Shown here: positions 54,246-64,000 of the stretch, piece by piece | How the letters are laid out: each line of letters begins with the position of its first letter | Position numbering within the stretch: the first letter of the stretch is position 1 | Notes under the pieces: generated by a model | What the model saw: the letters and a program-made list of their open reading frames with translations, nothing else | What the model was told of the DNA's origin: nothing | Database searches by the model: none | Position numbers and translations under genes: made by a program | NCBI GenBank assembly: GCA_963978545.1 | Contig: OZ021725.1 | Location: forward strand, 6,797,176 to 6,861,175 | Direction: 5' to 3' | DNA length: 64,000 bases | DNA from: Linyphia triangularis | Taxonomy: Eukaryota; Arthropoda; Arachnida; Araneae; Linyphiidae

Positions 54246-54968
54246 GGCGTCTTCTCACTTTCGGCATCTCGAAAATAGGCTATTTTCGCGATTTTTTTTG
54301 GAGGATATTTGCAAACAATTATGGGATAAAATGGATCCTATATAATAAACACATCTTTCAAGTACAAGAAATTTTTTATTTTTTTATTTTTTTGAACAAT
54401 TATTATAATAAAACAGTAGCATCGAAAAACCCGTGTAGAAATGTAATGTTCGTGGCTTGTTGATGAAATTTCGGAAACTATCCGGCCGATTGTCATGATA
54501 TTTGAATGACATATTCTTCATAGTTATGGCTATAGCGCATATCATCATATTTTTGATATTCGCGAAAATAACAAAATGGCGCACGTTTTTCGAAAAAGTT
54601 TTTAAAAAAACGCGTTTTTTGCAGTTTTTTGTAAAAAAAAATACTTCAAATCAAAATTTCAAAAATCTGATGATATGCGCTATAGCCATAACTATGAAGA
54701 ATATGTCATTCACATTTCATGACAATCGGCCGGATAGTTTCCGAAATTTCATCAACAAGCCACGAACATTACATTTCTACACGGGTTTTTCGATGCTACT
54801 GTTTTATTATAATAATTGTTCAAAAAAATAAAAAAATAAAAATTTCTTGTACTTGAAAGATGTGTTTATTATATAGGATCCATTTTATCCCATAATTGTT
54901 TGCAAAAATCCTCGAAAAAAAATCGCGAAAATAGCCTATTTTCGAGGTGCCTAAAGTGAGAAGACGCC
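54246..54968. mobile_element. Palindromic MITE with TTAA target, copy 2
   Basis: 723-bp copy of the element at 20561-21282, with TTAA at 54242-54245 and 54969-54972, the same GGCGTCTTCTCACTTT ends and about 330-bp arms. The two copies keep the GGGATAAAATGGATCC and GCGCATATCATCA blocks nearly unchanged. Confidence 0.9.
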
Positions 54969-54979
54969 TTAATGAAATG

Positions 54980-55635
54980 ACATAGATTGTTTTCATTTAA
55001 TGCCTTTCTATTACAAATGAAAACTAAAATAGAAAAAGACAAAACCAGGTGGATTTTAAACATAAAATAAATTATATTAGACGCTATTCTCAAATTTTCA
55101 ATTTGTGCCATTTCATTAAGAGATCATTTTCTCACCAACTCATAAAATTTCAAAGTTTTATAAAAGAAGTTTTTGATTTCACTGAGCTAGACGATTGTAC
55201 CATAGCTAGTATAGGGAAATATCCTTACTAGTATTTCCTTTTAAGCACAAAAAATGCACTTTGTCGCAGGTAAAGTCAAGCATGTGAGACTCTCCTAGTT
55301 GCTGGATGTTTATAACCCGTGGACAGAAGAAAAGAGGTCAAAATCATCGTATCCTCAAACATGCCAATTCAACAGTCAAATAATAAGAAATGTTAGTAAA
55401 GGACCAAGAGAATTTTACTAGAGAAAAACAAGCATCATCTTTTAATGACTGCCTTAAGAAACCACTGAATGAAAAGTCACTATTTCATAGATGGACACAT
55501 ATATATGATTACTGATATAAGGTTTTATACTCATACTTCCCATGACAGCTTTCATGGTACTTGCCAATGGGCTCAAAGACATCTAGAAAGTGTTTGCTTA
55601 AATATATGACACCGCGCTACCTAAAAGACTAATAA
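54980..55635. other. Intron stretch, nothing recognised
   Basis: AT-rich sequence between the palindromic MITE and the minisatellite; no element ends or exon-like frames. Confidence 0.4.
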
Positions 55636-55642
55636 AGGACCA

Positions 55643-56350
55643 TATTATATGGAGCCACTCGAGTGGCGAACGTGCGCCACCGCTTCAGTCGCTCAGACAA
55701 GTCACTCGAAGCGAAACGTGCAATCCCATGGAGCTGATTATACTGGGCCACTGCTGTGGCTGGAGGTTGTGTCTGCCGCTTGTGGCGCTCAGACCTTAAG
55801 CGAAACGTGCAATCCCATGGAGCTGATTATACTGGGTCACTGCTGTGGTTGGAGATTGCGTCTGCCGCTTGTGGCGCTCAGACCTTAAGCGAAACGTGCA
55901 ATCCCATGGAGCTAATTATACTGGGTCACTGCTGTGGTTGGAGATTGCGTCTGCCGCTTGTGGCGCTCAGACCTTAAGCGAAACGTGCAATCCCATGGAG
56001 CTGATTATACTGGGCCACTGCTGTGGCTGGAGGTTGCGCCTGCCGTTTGTGGAGCTCAGATATTAAGTGAAACATGCAGCCCCATGGAGCTGATTATACT
56101 GGGCCACTGCTGTGGCTGGAGGTTGCGCCTGCCGTTTGTGGAGCTCAGATATTAAGTGAAACATGCAGCCCCATGGATCTGATTATACTGAGTCACTGCT
56201 GTGGTTGGAGGTTGCGTCTGTCGCTTGTGGCACTCAGACCTCAAGCGAAATAACATGCAATCCTATGGAGCTTATTATACTGAGCCACAGCGGTGGCCAG
56301 CCCGGACATCTATACTGTAGAGAACGCGCGCCACAGGAGTGGCTCTGTAT
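55643..56350. mobile_element. 89-bp minisatellite bounded by inverted GAGCCACT ends
   Basis: About seven 89-bp units (from about 55720 to 56290) carrying CCCATGGAGCTGATTATACT, GGGCCACTGCTGTGGCTGG and GTGGCGCTCAGACCTTAAGC. The whole block is bounded by TTATATGGAGCCACTCGAGTGG and, inverted, TTATACAGAGCCACTCCTGTGG. Each unit contains a variant of that terminal motif, so the array looks like reiterated element ends. Period 89 leaves overlapping short frames that are not genes. Confidence 0.75.
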
Positions 56351-56359
56351 AATAATAGT

Positions 56360-56905
56360 CTAAGTTCTATTCTGAGACCAGTCCCACTTTTCTATTTATC
56401 CTCATCATCTGGAGAGAACCATGTATCTGGAAAGATTCCTTTATTTGCGCAAGAAGAAGTTTGATATTGGTCTGATAAAAGATCATTGCACCATAAATTT
56501 ACTATCCATTGGACATAATGTGCCGTCAACAAACTTAGACACACATGCGTTAAAGTATAACAGGTGTGTATTATGTTATCCCTTAAACATTGACTATCTG
56601 AGGAGGAGACTCAGGCAGGATGGATACTTTAAGGTACTTTTAATTCCAATTTAGTACATTGGTATCAAAGTATTTCAAAGACTGAAACAAAGTGGCTTGA
56701 CCCAAAACTTTTGGAATTTCGCAACCTTTTATTGCCCACCATATTACCAGGTCCTTTCACAACTGATTATGGACAACGATTTTCCTTCTAGTTAAAGAAT
56801 CTACATGACCTATATTTATTAAAGTCTTTCAAATGATATCAAAGTCAAGCAACTTCATGCAAAGCGTCACACAACTGATTCACGTTGTAGGCTAAAAGTC
56901 ATTTG
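56360..56905. other. Intron stretch, nothing recognised
   Basis: A 77-codon frame at 56421-56654 has no recognisable motif; treated as non-coding. Confidence 0.4.
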
Positions 56906-56915
56906 GTGTTCTTAC

Positions 56916-57080
56916 CAACGCAGATCCCAGTGACTCCGTCCGATGCTACTTCCGGTTTAAAACCTGGCTGACACTGATTGTCGATGGACTTGGAGACGCA
57001 CTGGAAACCGCCCTCCGGTGTTGGAACGCACATTTCATCAGCCTTGCAATTGTGTAAACCTTGAGAACACTTATCCGGTT
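56916..57080 (-). CDS. EGF exon 3, lacks calcium-binding consensus
   Basis: 55-residue EGF-like module, phase 1-1, with acceptor tttttcag and donor GTAAGA at 56915. It opens E-P-D-K-C instead of D-x-D/N-E-C, and the position that is N in all other complete modules is P here (MCVPTPEGGFQC). All six cysteines remain (DKC, HNC, EMC, FQC, NQC, GIC). It should fold as an EGF but probably neither binds calcium nor is Asx-hydroxylated, giving a flexible hinge in an otherwise rigid array. Confidence 0.85.
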
Positions 57081-57482
57081 CTGAAAAATAAATTCCTGTA
57101 ATTTAAAAATATATATAATTCGGCAGTGAATAAATATTTAAACATGATTCCTGTACTAAGCAAAAGTTGAGCATAATTTGCCTTTTGCTTAGTACCTCAT
57201 AAGAACTCAATTTTATCATATGTTAGATACTTTAGTAAAAAATGTAAACAATAATAGAGCCCTTAAAAACAGAGTTTTTAAAAAATCCTTTATATGCATT
57301 GTTAATTTTTATATCTATTAACACAGCGCCAATATCAAAATCATTTCTATCAACAGAATCTGCGGCAAACTACGTTTCAAAAATTTTTTAGCGTGAATTA
57401 ATGCTCTCACATCCAAATATCCTTTATTTATTCTGAATAAAGTAATTTTATTATTTACTCATTTAAAACAAATGGGCTACTA

Positions 57483-57917
57483 CTTCAACAATGTTTCAAA
57501 ACTATTAAGAAAAGAAAATGCTCCAAAACCGAGACAAAACCGGTCCGATCAAAACAGTCAACAAAGTCCGTGACTTTAAGAAACCCTATCGCTTATATGG
57601 TTATCGTGAGGTTTCCAAATAGTTGGCGTTGGTAGACCATTGCCACATTTCGTACAGGTTGGTGTGATTTGCGAGAAACTTGTAAATCTGGTTTCCCCTG
57701 CTGCATTTCAAACCAAGATGTTTGCGAATCCGTGACGTCACATTCAATGCCAGCGAAATGAGTCGTTTTCTCGCCAACGTAATAACAAGGTAATTTTGAT
57801 TGCAAATCAAATTAAAGAAAAAGCGCATTGAGCAGAAATGTTTGTATTTATGGCCTTTTCGAAACATTTAGAATTGAATAAAAAAAATAATAATAATGCG
57901 GAAATTGTCCATTGAAT
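57483..57917 (-). mobile_element. MITE family T, copy 4
   Basis: Reverse-orientation copy with GGTTATCGTGAGGTTTCC, GATTTGCGAGAAACTTG, TTTCGAAACATTTAGAATTG and end AATTGTCCATTGAATG. The left end is truncated near AAGAAAAGAAAATGCTCC. Confidence 0.75.
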
Positions 57918-58055
57918 GCGATTCACTGTTAGCATAAAGATATATGACTTTTATGTGATTATTCATTTACCATTGGATTATTTGGCTTTAAATAAACTTA
58001 TTTCAAAGTTTTATCTATCAATTTGTGAGAATGCCATTTAATTGAGTCCACTTAC

Positions 58056-58190
58056 CGACACACTTGTTGCTGACCGAATTGAAGCGCATGCGCGGTGGGC
58101 ACTTGGGGTCACACTCGTATCCGCCCACCGTGTTACGACACTGGTGCTCGTCAGAACAATCGTCCAAGTTTTCTCCACACTCGTCCACGT
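58056..58190 (-). CDS. EGF exon 2 (cbEGF)
   Basis: 45-residue calcium-binding EGF module, phase 1-1. The acceptor is attaaaaag, with a poor pyrimidine tract; the donor is GTAAGT at 58055. It opens D-V-D-E-C, has six cysteines, the calcium-site N in CRNTVGGYEC and a short loop DPK before CPPRMRFN. The intron to exon 3 is 975 bp. Confidence 0.88.
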
Positions 58191-58199
58191 CTTTTTAAT

Positions 58200-58740
58200 G
58201 GAATGATAGAAATTTGGAAAAGCACATAGGGAAGGAAGGGACATATATAGCAAACAAGTGAACAAATAGACAGAAGACATTTATACGATTTATGCGGGAG
58301 CTCATAGTCTGTAAAGTCAACAAAAGCAAGAAACTTTTCAGCCACACATTGATAAACTTTAAAGCAAAAATATGTCCACATTGGCTCATTTAGCACACAT
58401 AAATATAATAATTATTTTTTATTTAAACCCCTAATAGAGATGTGTATGTGTTTAAAATTATGTATTATAAATTATCGAATTATAATTAAAGTATATAAAT
58501 GTATAAGTTTGCCATTATGGGCGCATTTATTTTTTAAACTACTTATTGAATTTTATGTGTTATATTAAGAATTAAATTTGCTTCTATCGTGGAAAGAGTT
58601 TATACCTACATTTTTATTGGTCACTAGGCAATAAAACTTCTTTCATGTTTAACAAATACTAGTAGTGTTGAAATGGTAAAAAAAAGTGCAAGTTATAATT
58701 TCTCTGCACGCTTTTATAGCTGTTGTGAAATCTTGTAATT
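58200..58740. other. Intron stretch, nothing recognised
   Basis: AT-rich intron sequence upstream of EGF exon 2 on the minus strand; no repeats seen. Confidence 0.4.
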
Positions 58741-58745
58741 ATATA

Positions 58746-59292
58746 CACTATCTACCAATAAGTATTTGGACACTCATGCAATTGAGAATGTCTGCAGTCC
58801 TGATCTACGTCACCTTTGATTCCAATTCATGGTAGGCTCAACGCTGACTACTACTCCACTAATCTAGATAACTATGTGCTTCCTACATTGTGGCAATTTT
58901 ACGGGTTGGATCATTGTTACTTCCAATATGACAACGTCACTTGTCATGTTGCGAGGTCCACCATGGATTAGTATGATGACATCGGGCAGAACCGACTCGA
59001 CTGGCCTGCTCAGAGTCCAGACGTGAATCCTATGGAACACCTCTAGGACGAGTAGGATCGCCGAATTAAGAGGTGCAGCAACCGTTCAAAATACGTGAAA
59101 GAACACACATGTCCACTCCAAGCCGAGTGGAAGAAAATACCACTGTCCCTCATCCAAACACTTGTGGAAAGCATGCCCCGGAGTGTAAGTACTGTAATTG
59201 CCTTAGGTGGAGGCTCAACCACTAATTGAATTTTAATAAATTGTGTTTATTTCTTTTATCACAGGTGTCCAATTACTTATTGGTAGACAGTG
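58746..59292 (+). mobile_element. Internally deleted Tc1-like transposon
   Basis: 547 bp with inverted ends CACTATCTACCAATAAGTAT / TACTTATTGGTAGACAGTG and TA on both sides. It contains the C-terminal part of a Tc1 transposase: FQYDNVTCHVARST (second D), DWPAQSPDVNPMEHL (third acidic residue E of DD34E), then PLSLIQTLVESMPRS and VIALGGG. Several stops (TAG where W is expected after MEHL) break it. Confidence 0.9.
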
Positions 59293-59699
59293 TAGTTGCA
59301 ATAAATTGGATGGCATGATCTTTTTTCTAGAAAAATGAAGGTTTTGAGCTGAGCCCCTAATTGGTGGTCATCACTATTTGATGGTCCAATAAGAGAGGTT
59401 GTTACTTGACATGTAGCACTTCGTGGTCCGTGTCTACCAAAAGGATCCTCAAGGTATAGATGGGTTACTCGTCTTTTTAAATTACTGAATTTGTTGTAAA
59501 CTAATTTACTAGTGGGAACGTGCAAAGTGCTACAGACACTTGAAGACTAACTGATAGACGGTTCCATGTTTTTACAAAATTTAGTGTCTTACGTTCTAAA
59601 GTTCTGGTTCTTTATGTATAGCTTTTCACAGCAATATAAAATAGAAGATTAAAACAGTACGTTTTGCTTTTAAGGGAATATTAGAAATCAAATTAAAGC

Positions 59700-60462
59700 G
59701 TAAGCTAGCTTTCAATGGGCGAAGAACGGGATTTGATCCGAGGACCCTGATGTCTCGGGATAGATACTTTACCTCTGTGCAAAAGAGTACTCCAGTGCAC
59801 AGAAGTTTGATCTGTTATTTGATGTCGCCACATATAGCCCCCTCCCAGTGACGAAGGAGCGATGCTGTTGATCAATGTCTGATCGGAGTTGGAGGTTTTT
59901 GAGATGCTTGTTGCATCGTTGTGTGAGTGTTGGCTGGTTGCGATGAAATGTCTCCTTTTCAGAAGCACCGATAGATGGCAGCATGAATCATTTTTAGTTC
60001 AGTCACCAATAAAGCGTATGCAGCTTTCAATGGGCGAAGAACGGGATTTGATCCGAGGACCCTGATGTCTCGGGATAGATACTTTACCTCTGTGCAAAAG
60101 AGTACTCCAGTGCACAGAAGTTTGATCTGTTATTTGATGTCGCCACATATAGCCCCCTCCCAGTGACGAAGGAGCGATGCTGTTGATCAATGTCTGATCG
60201 GAGTTGGAGGTTTTTGAGATGCTTGTTGCATCGTTGTGTGAGTGTTGGCTGGTTGCGATGAAATGTCTCCTTTTCAGAAGCACCGATAGATGGCAGTATG
60301 AATCATTTTTAGTCCAGTCACCAATAAAGCGTATGCAGCTTTCAATGGGCGAAGAACGGGATTTGATCCGAGGACCCTGATGTCTCGGGATAGATACTTT
60401 ACCTCTGTGCAAAAGAGTACTCCAGTGCACAGAAGTTTGATCTGTTATTTGATGTCGCCACA
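59700..60462 (-). mobile_element. Tandem tRNA-derived SINE, 2.4 units, one shared TSD
   Basis: Unit of 315 bp (starts at 59707, 60022, 60337 on the plus strand). Minus-strand units begin TGGCGACATCAAATAAC and contain CAGAGGTAAAGTATC (A-box-like) and GGATCAAATCCCG (B-box-like). A 10-bp duplication AAATTAAAGC lies at 59690-59699 and 60463-60472, outside the array, so the multimer seems to have inserted as one unit. Because 315 is divisible by 3, a 171-codon frame runs across units without being a gene. Confidence 0.8.
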
Positions 60463-60529
60463 AAATTAAAGCATTTGTATTGTTTAACAAACAGTAAGCC
60501 CCCTCTCCCCCCATCCAGACGAACAGGAT

Positions 60530-61605
60530 TTAAAACGGAAACTAGGACCGCATTGCACTCCAGTAGGTTATTTAGTTATTACATCATACCTCGAATAGGT
60601 TGAAAACCATATAACACATGGAAGCACGTTATTCACAAAGTCTTAAGAAAAAGAATTCGTGCAAATTGTTGTTGAAGAGGATAATGTGCCTTCAGTACTT
60701 TCCTTACAATGTACTTAATCTGCAACGACACAAATAGTTATCAGTTTGGGCGGCTACTTTGAAATATTTCCCTAAGCGAATGACATTTTACAACTCACAA
60801 ATCAGTTAAGTCTCTTGTTAAAGGATAAATTTTTTCATTGTTAAAGGATCAATGTGAAAGTGTAACCTTACTCTTATCTGGTACTATTAGTGGAACCGAA
60901 CTTTATTTAGATTGATACGTCATCAAACATCATTTAGGAATCTTTAGGGAATTTAGATTTATAGAAGCTGTATACCAGGAAGTCAATAAAAAAATACAAG
61001 CAACCAGACATAACAAAAGTTATAAATACCAATCGAATTAGGTGATTTAGACATATCTTCAGACCGGGAGTTAAAAATCTCACTAAAACACTTTTCCCAA
61101 CTAGATGCATTTAGAAAAAAAGGTCCCCTATCAATTATTAGTCTACTTAGAGTAGAAATGTATTATGGTAAAATTGGTGATACTAACTGTAACCTGAAGA
61201 GCTGTGCTGTACAGCATACCAAGATGGTACAAAATTACGATGGCCTTGCCATCCTCAATCCCTTACCAGCTAAGAAGAAGATAATGTGAAAAAATGCTAG
61301 TAGCATAAGATTTTATTGGTCAACGGATTTGAGTTAACTGGAAGTCAAACTAACACAATTACATACGACGCGCAAGTTTTTTTTTAAGCTGCAAGTAATT
61401 AGTATAAACCGCTGATGATTAATCCCTTATTTTTCATTAAAATTTCAGCAGAATATTCAATGACGAACCAAAATCCTACGGAACTATAATTTAAAATATC
61501 GTTCGTCTTGATGGTTGCTACAATTGCTTTTGAGTTATTCGGTCATCGTGTAGAGTTTCAACCAATAGATTCAATGCAGCTTCATGGCGGGTTTTTTTTC
61601 ACATG
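60530..61605. other. Intron stretch, nothing recognised
   Basis: No exon, tandem array or element ends recognised between the SINE multimer and EGF exon 1. Confidence 0.4.
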
Positions 61606-61613
61606 CACATTAC

Positions 61614-61769
61614 CTTCACAGTTGATCTTGTTGTCATTCCATTTGAATCCAGCCGGACAGTCCTTATTTCTAGTGGGTTTGTCCAGACACTGGTAGGCAC
61701 CGTGAGAGTTTTGACAGATCTGACGAATTCGATCGCAGCGATCGATTCCTTCGGAACACTCGTCCACGT
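61614..61769 (-). CDS. EGF exon 1 of the window (cbEGF, long loop)
   Basis: 52-residue calcium-binding EGF module, phase 1-1, with acceptor tttccag and donor GTAATG at 61613. It opens D-V-D-E-C, has six cysteines, the calcium-site N in CQNSHGAYQC and loop LDKPTRNKD before CPAGFKWN. The CPAGFKWN motif resembles CPYGYKWN of exon 7. Because the exon begins in phase 1, more coding exons must lie upstream, beyond position 64000 or missed in 61770-64000. Confidence 0.9.
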
Positions 61770-61779
61770 CTGGAAAAAG

Positions 61780-62580
61780 AACTCGATACAGTATTTTTAA
61801 ATACATACCCGGATGCTGTTCATGGGACGAATGATATCTGTACGGACATTTAAGGGGACATAGGACACTTTTGCCAAAATTCTTTAGTTTTGCCAAGAAT
61901 TAAATAAAATTTGGCTTAAACATAGAAGATGTGACTTTAAACAAAACAACACAATTTGAGCAGATAATATAAAATAGATAGTATTATTGAGAAAAATGCA
62001 TTAAAATAACACGAAATTTTAATTCTTTTCAAAATGCTCCTCGCGACACAATATTTTGACGAACATGAAAGAAAAATTTGAAGTTGTTTATCAATATATT
62101 ATAAATATTTCCAAACATGCTTTTATCTTTAGGTGCAGTAGTTGAACAGAAATAAAATTTCAAACTTGGTGCCAGTGATTTCTCATTAAAAAATGCACAT
62201 ACTTCAAATTCCCAACATGAAAAAAAATATAAAAAATTATGTGACATAAAAAAGCATGTGTAAATTTCTTTATAGAACATTAAAAATTATTAATACAAAA
62301 AAATTAGGTGGATTTATCAAAAAATGAATCGCAAGGAGCTTTTTGAACATAAGTAAAATGGGAAAAAGCGAAGCTGAGAAAAACGCATTTTTAGCCTTTG
62401 TCAACAAGTGTGCGATGCGTTAAAATAGTTAGTTAAAATAAAGATTTTACCACTTAAAATCATCGGATTTCAAAAATTCAAACGCGAATTTAAAGCTAGT
62501 GGCATAAGCAATTTTTATAGAATGAAAACAAAAAATGTCATTTTTGGTGATTTCAGTGTCCCATGTCCCCTTAAGGATAG
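61780..62580. other. Intron stretch, nothing recognised
   Basis: AT-rich intron; no element recognised. Confidence 0.4.
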
Positions 62581-62582
62581 TG

Positions 62583-63342
62583 TTTTTACTTTCAATTACC
62601 CATATGTATACATTAGGTAATGAAAGTATAGCATTCGGTAAACAACAACAAATATCGATATTTTTGCATTTCTCCACGTTTTGAAACATCCTGATTTCAC
62701 AAAAAGTTATCTAGAAAAAATGTCTTTCTGTGTGTCTGTGTCTACTATGTCAGCGTGACTCCCGAACAAATTGACCCACGATGTTCAAATTTGGTGTGCT
62801 GATTGGTTGTGGATCAAGGACCTACCATTAACGTTTTCGTCGAAGTCGCGCATGCGCTTAAGGTAGCTGCTATTGAAAAAATCATGTTTTTCCATGATTG
62901 CTAAAATACGGCTCTAACGATTTTGATCAAAATCGCTGAGGTGATGCCTCTTAAGGTGTTCTAAACATCCCCACCTGCGAAATTTCCAAAAAAATTCTTT
63001 AATGGTGTAAACAGTTGAAAAACGAATGCCTTCAACTCAGAGTTCTCTTTGCATAAACATAGCTTGTCAACGATCGTCTTTTCTCCTCTTCTCAGTTTCA
63101 CTTATAAGAAAAGATAATATAAGAACTATCGAAAAGTATATCGCCAAAATTCCCACTTTGGCGAAGGTTTTTTTTTTTTAATTTATTTTTCCAAAGACCC
63201 TTATTACAATTATTGCAAAAAATATCGCCGAACTGGCCATTTTTTCTAAACGAACGGTGGAAATATTAAAACAGTAAATAACACAAATTAACGTCAGTAA
63301 TATAGTGTAATTGAAAGTTGTGCGATGTTCCACACCCCTAGT
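62583..63342 (+). repeat. Dispersed repeat U, copy 2 (Helitron-like CTAG end)
   Basis: Same orientation and length as 37054-37811. It ends GTTCCACACCCCTAG followed by T, and starts with CTTTCAATTACCCATATG and its nearby inverse. The conserved middle includes ACTCCCGAACAAATTGACC and GAATGCCTTCAACTCAGAG. Confidence 0.6.
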
Positions 63343-63422
63343 TTCAGTATAATGCAGTCTTTCAATTTTGAATAAAGCTTTAGTTTTTTTTTCTTTGATA
63401 AGAAGTAGGACAAATAAAATCT

Positions 63423-63883
63423 GTCACATGTAGACATCCACGGAAATGAATTGGCTGACACTCTTGCTAAGGAGGGACTAGAACACCCTGTCCTCTCTAC
63501 TCAAGAACTCACATATCAAGAGTTATACTCAAAGGAAATAGCTCAAAATAAAGCGGCATATACCTCCGTCTCACGAATGGTATAAAGCCAAAAAGCCAGG
63601 ACACTCCCTATCTCTTCCTTGTGATAGGCACACCAATACCCGTCTGTCCCGACTTGCTAGTGGTCACCTTAAAGGCCTCACATATTCTGGGGGAAGCAAA
63701 AATTTTCCTCTTTGCCCTAAATGCCAAAAAGAACAGGCATCACCTCAACACATTTTGGACTGCCTTGGACTGGACATTTATAACTGTCCACAACTAGTGT
63801 CAGACTTCATTAATGTCAATTTCTTCACTGATATTGTCTGACCTCGTCAGACAAAAGGGAGATTAGAAACAACAACAACAACA
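63423..63883 (+). mobile_element. Short LINE tail, copy 3, perfect 13-bp TSD
   Basis: 461 bp starting GTCACATGTAGACATCCACG, with the same GNELADTLAKEG RNase H end and (CAA)n tail as copy 2, flanked by ACAAATAAAATCT (63410-63422, 63884-63896). Its 5' boundary falls at nearly the same LINE position as copy 2, although the two have different target duplications. Confidence 0.92.
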
Positions 63884-64000
63884 ACAAATAAAATCTACGT
63901 GAATAAAATAAATATAGTTTGCATTTTGAGGTAAATATTGCGATATCATGCTTTTCTTCTATCCCTTAATTTTTATTATTTTCTTAAATTTTGTCCAATT

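Larger units (their letters stand above)
1..61769 (-). other. Fibulin-like gene, internal section (16 EGF exons)
   Basis: Span of a single minus-strand gene that enters from beyond 64000 or starts upstream of 61769 and continues past position 1. Fifteen complete exons plus one partial exon each encode one EGF module; all junctions split the D codon after its first base (phase 1), so any exon could be skipped without a frameshift. Introns run from 849 to 12479 bp and hold almost all the repeats listed here. Fibulins are secreted calcium-binding matrix proteins that link basement membrane and elastic fibres. The module order (long C4-C5 loops, then one 8-Cys module, then three compact CxC modules) parallels fibulin-1/2, but with more modules than the 9-11 of vertebrate proteins. 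Hemicentin and fibrillin are alternatives; no Ig, TB or fibulin C-terminal domain is visible in the window. Confidence 0.8.

Noticed and set aside
59999..60514. 171-codon ORF
   Set aside because: Arises because the 315-bp SINE period is divisible by three; protein repeats mirror DNA repeats.

Overview
The window looks like an intron-rich, AT-rich animal nuclear genome, most likely an arthropod and possibly a spider or other arachnid (inference from the repeat types and arthropod-type core promoters; no sequence search was possible). It holds the middle of one large host gene on the minus strand plus a dense, nested collection of transposable elements in its introns. There is no bacterial-type operon, no rRNA, no intact tRNA gene and no CRISPR.

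Host gene: 15 complete EGF-like exons and the first 22 bases of a sixteenth lie on the minus strand from 61769 down to 1. Every complete exon is 123-186 bp, a multiple of 3, begins after a 3' AG, ends before GT, and is phase 1-1, so each codes for exactly one EGF module opening with D-x-D/N-E-C. The exons together give about 729 residues. The long C4-C5 loops (NCGTG/SCPPG-like) in the upstream modules, followed by compact CxC modules in the last three complete ones, match the order seen in fibulin-1/fibulin-2. I therefore call it a fibulin-like extracellular matrix gene with an enlarged EGF array. The N-terminal (anaphylatoxin-like) and C-terminal fibulin domains would lie outside the window, beyond 64000 and before 1 respectively.

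Mobile DNA by region. 1-5 kb: a foldback copy, a tRNA-like tandem repeat, a tRNA-SINE with perfect TSD, a TTAA MITE and a solo LTR. 5.6-7.1 kb: a Tc1/mariner-superfamily transposon with identical 161-bp inverted repeats and a transposase broken by one stop and one frameshift. 9.5-17 kb: a possible 7.5-kb inverted-repeat element with subterminal tandem repeats. 19-23 kb: foldback copies, a 722-bp palindrome and EGF exons. 23.4-27.3 kb: a Helitron and a 16-copy 120-bp satellite. 30-36 kb: nested hAT/TTAA MITEs, two solo LTRs and a cysteine-rich CXC-like ORF in an inverted-repeat element with a hAT MITE inside. 38-49 kb: MITEs, a LINE tail, solo LTRs, foldback copies and a hAT transposon with a Tc1-like element inside it. 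50-54 kb: a small plus-strand promoter and two-exon ORF resembling the start of a Nanos zinc finger, then a pogo-like element loaded with four insertions and a SINE inside one of them. 55-64 kb: minisatellite, Tc1 remnant, a tandem tRNA-derived SINE flanked by a single TSD, a Helitron-like repeat and a second short LINE tail.

The most interesting signals are: the Nanos-like mini-gene with a canonical TATA/Inr promoter; LINE-derived short elements that share one 5' boundary in two independent insertions; heat-shock-element motifs next to the TATA box in two unrelated LTR families; foldback insertions crowded next to EGF-exon donor sites; natural filled/empty-site pairs for several MITEs; and a Helitron sitting exactly at the junction of a 42-bp tandem duplication.
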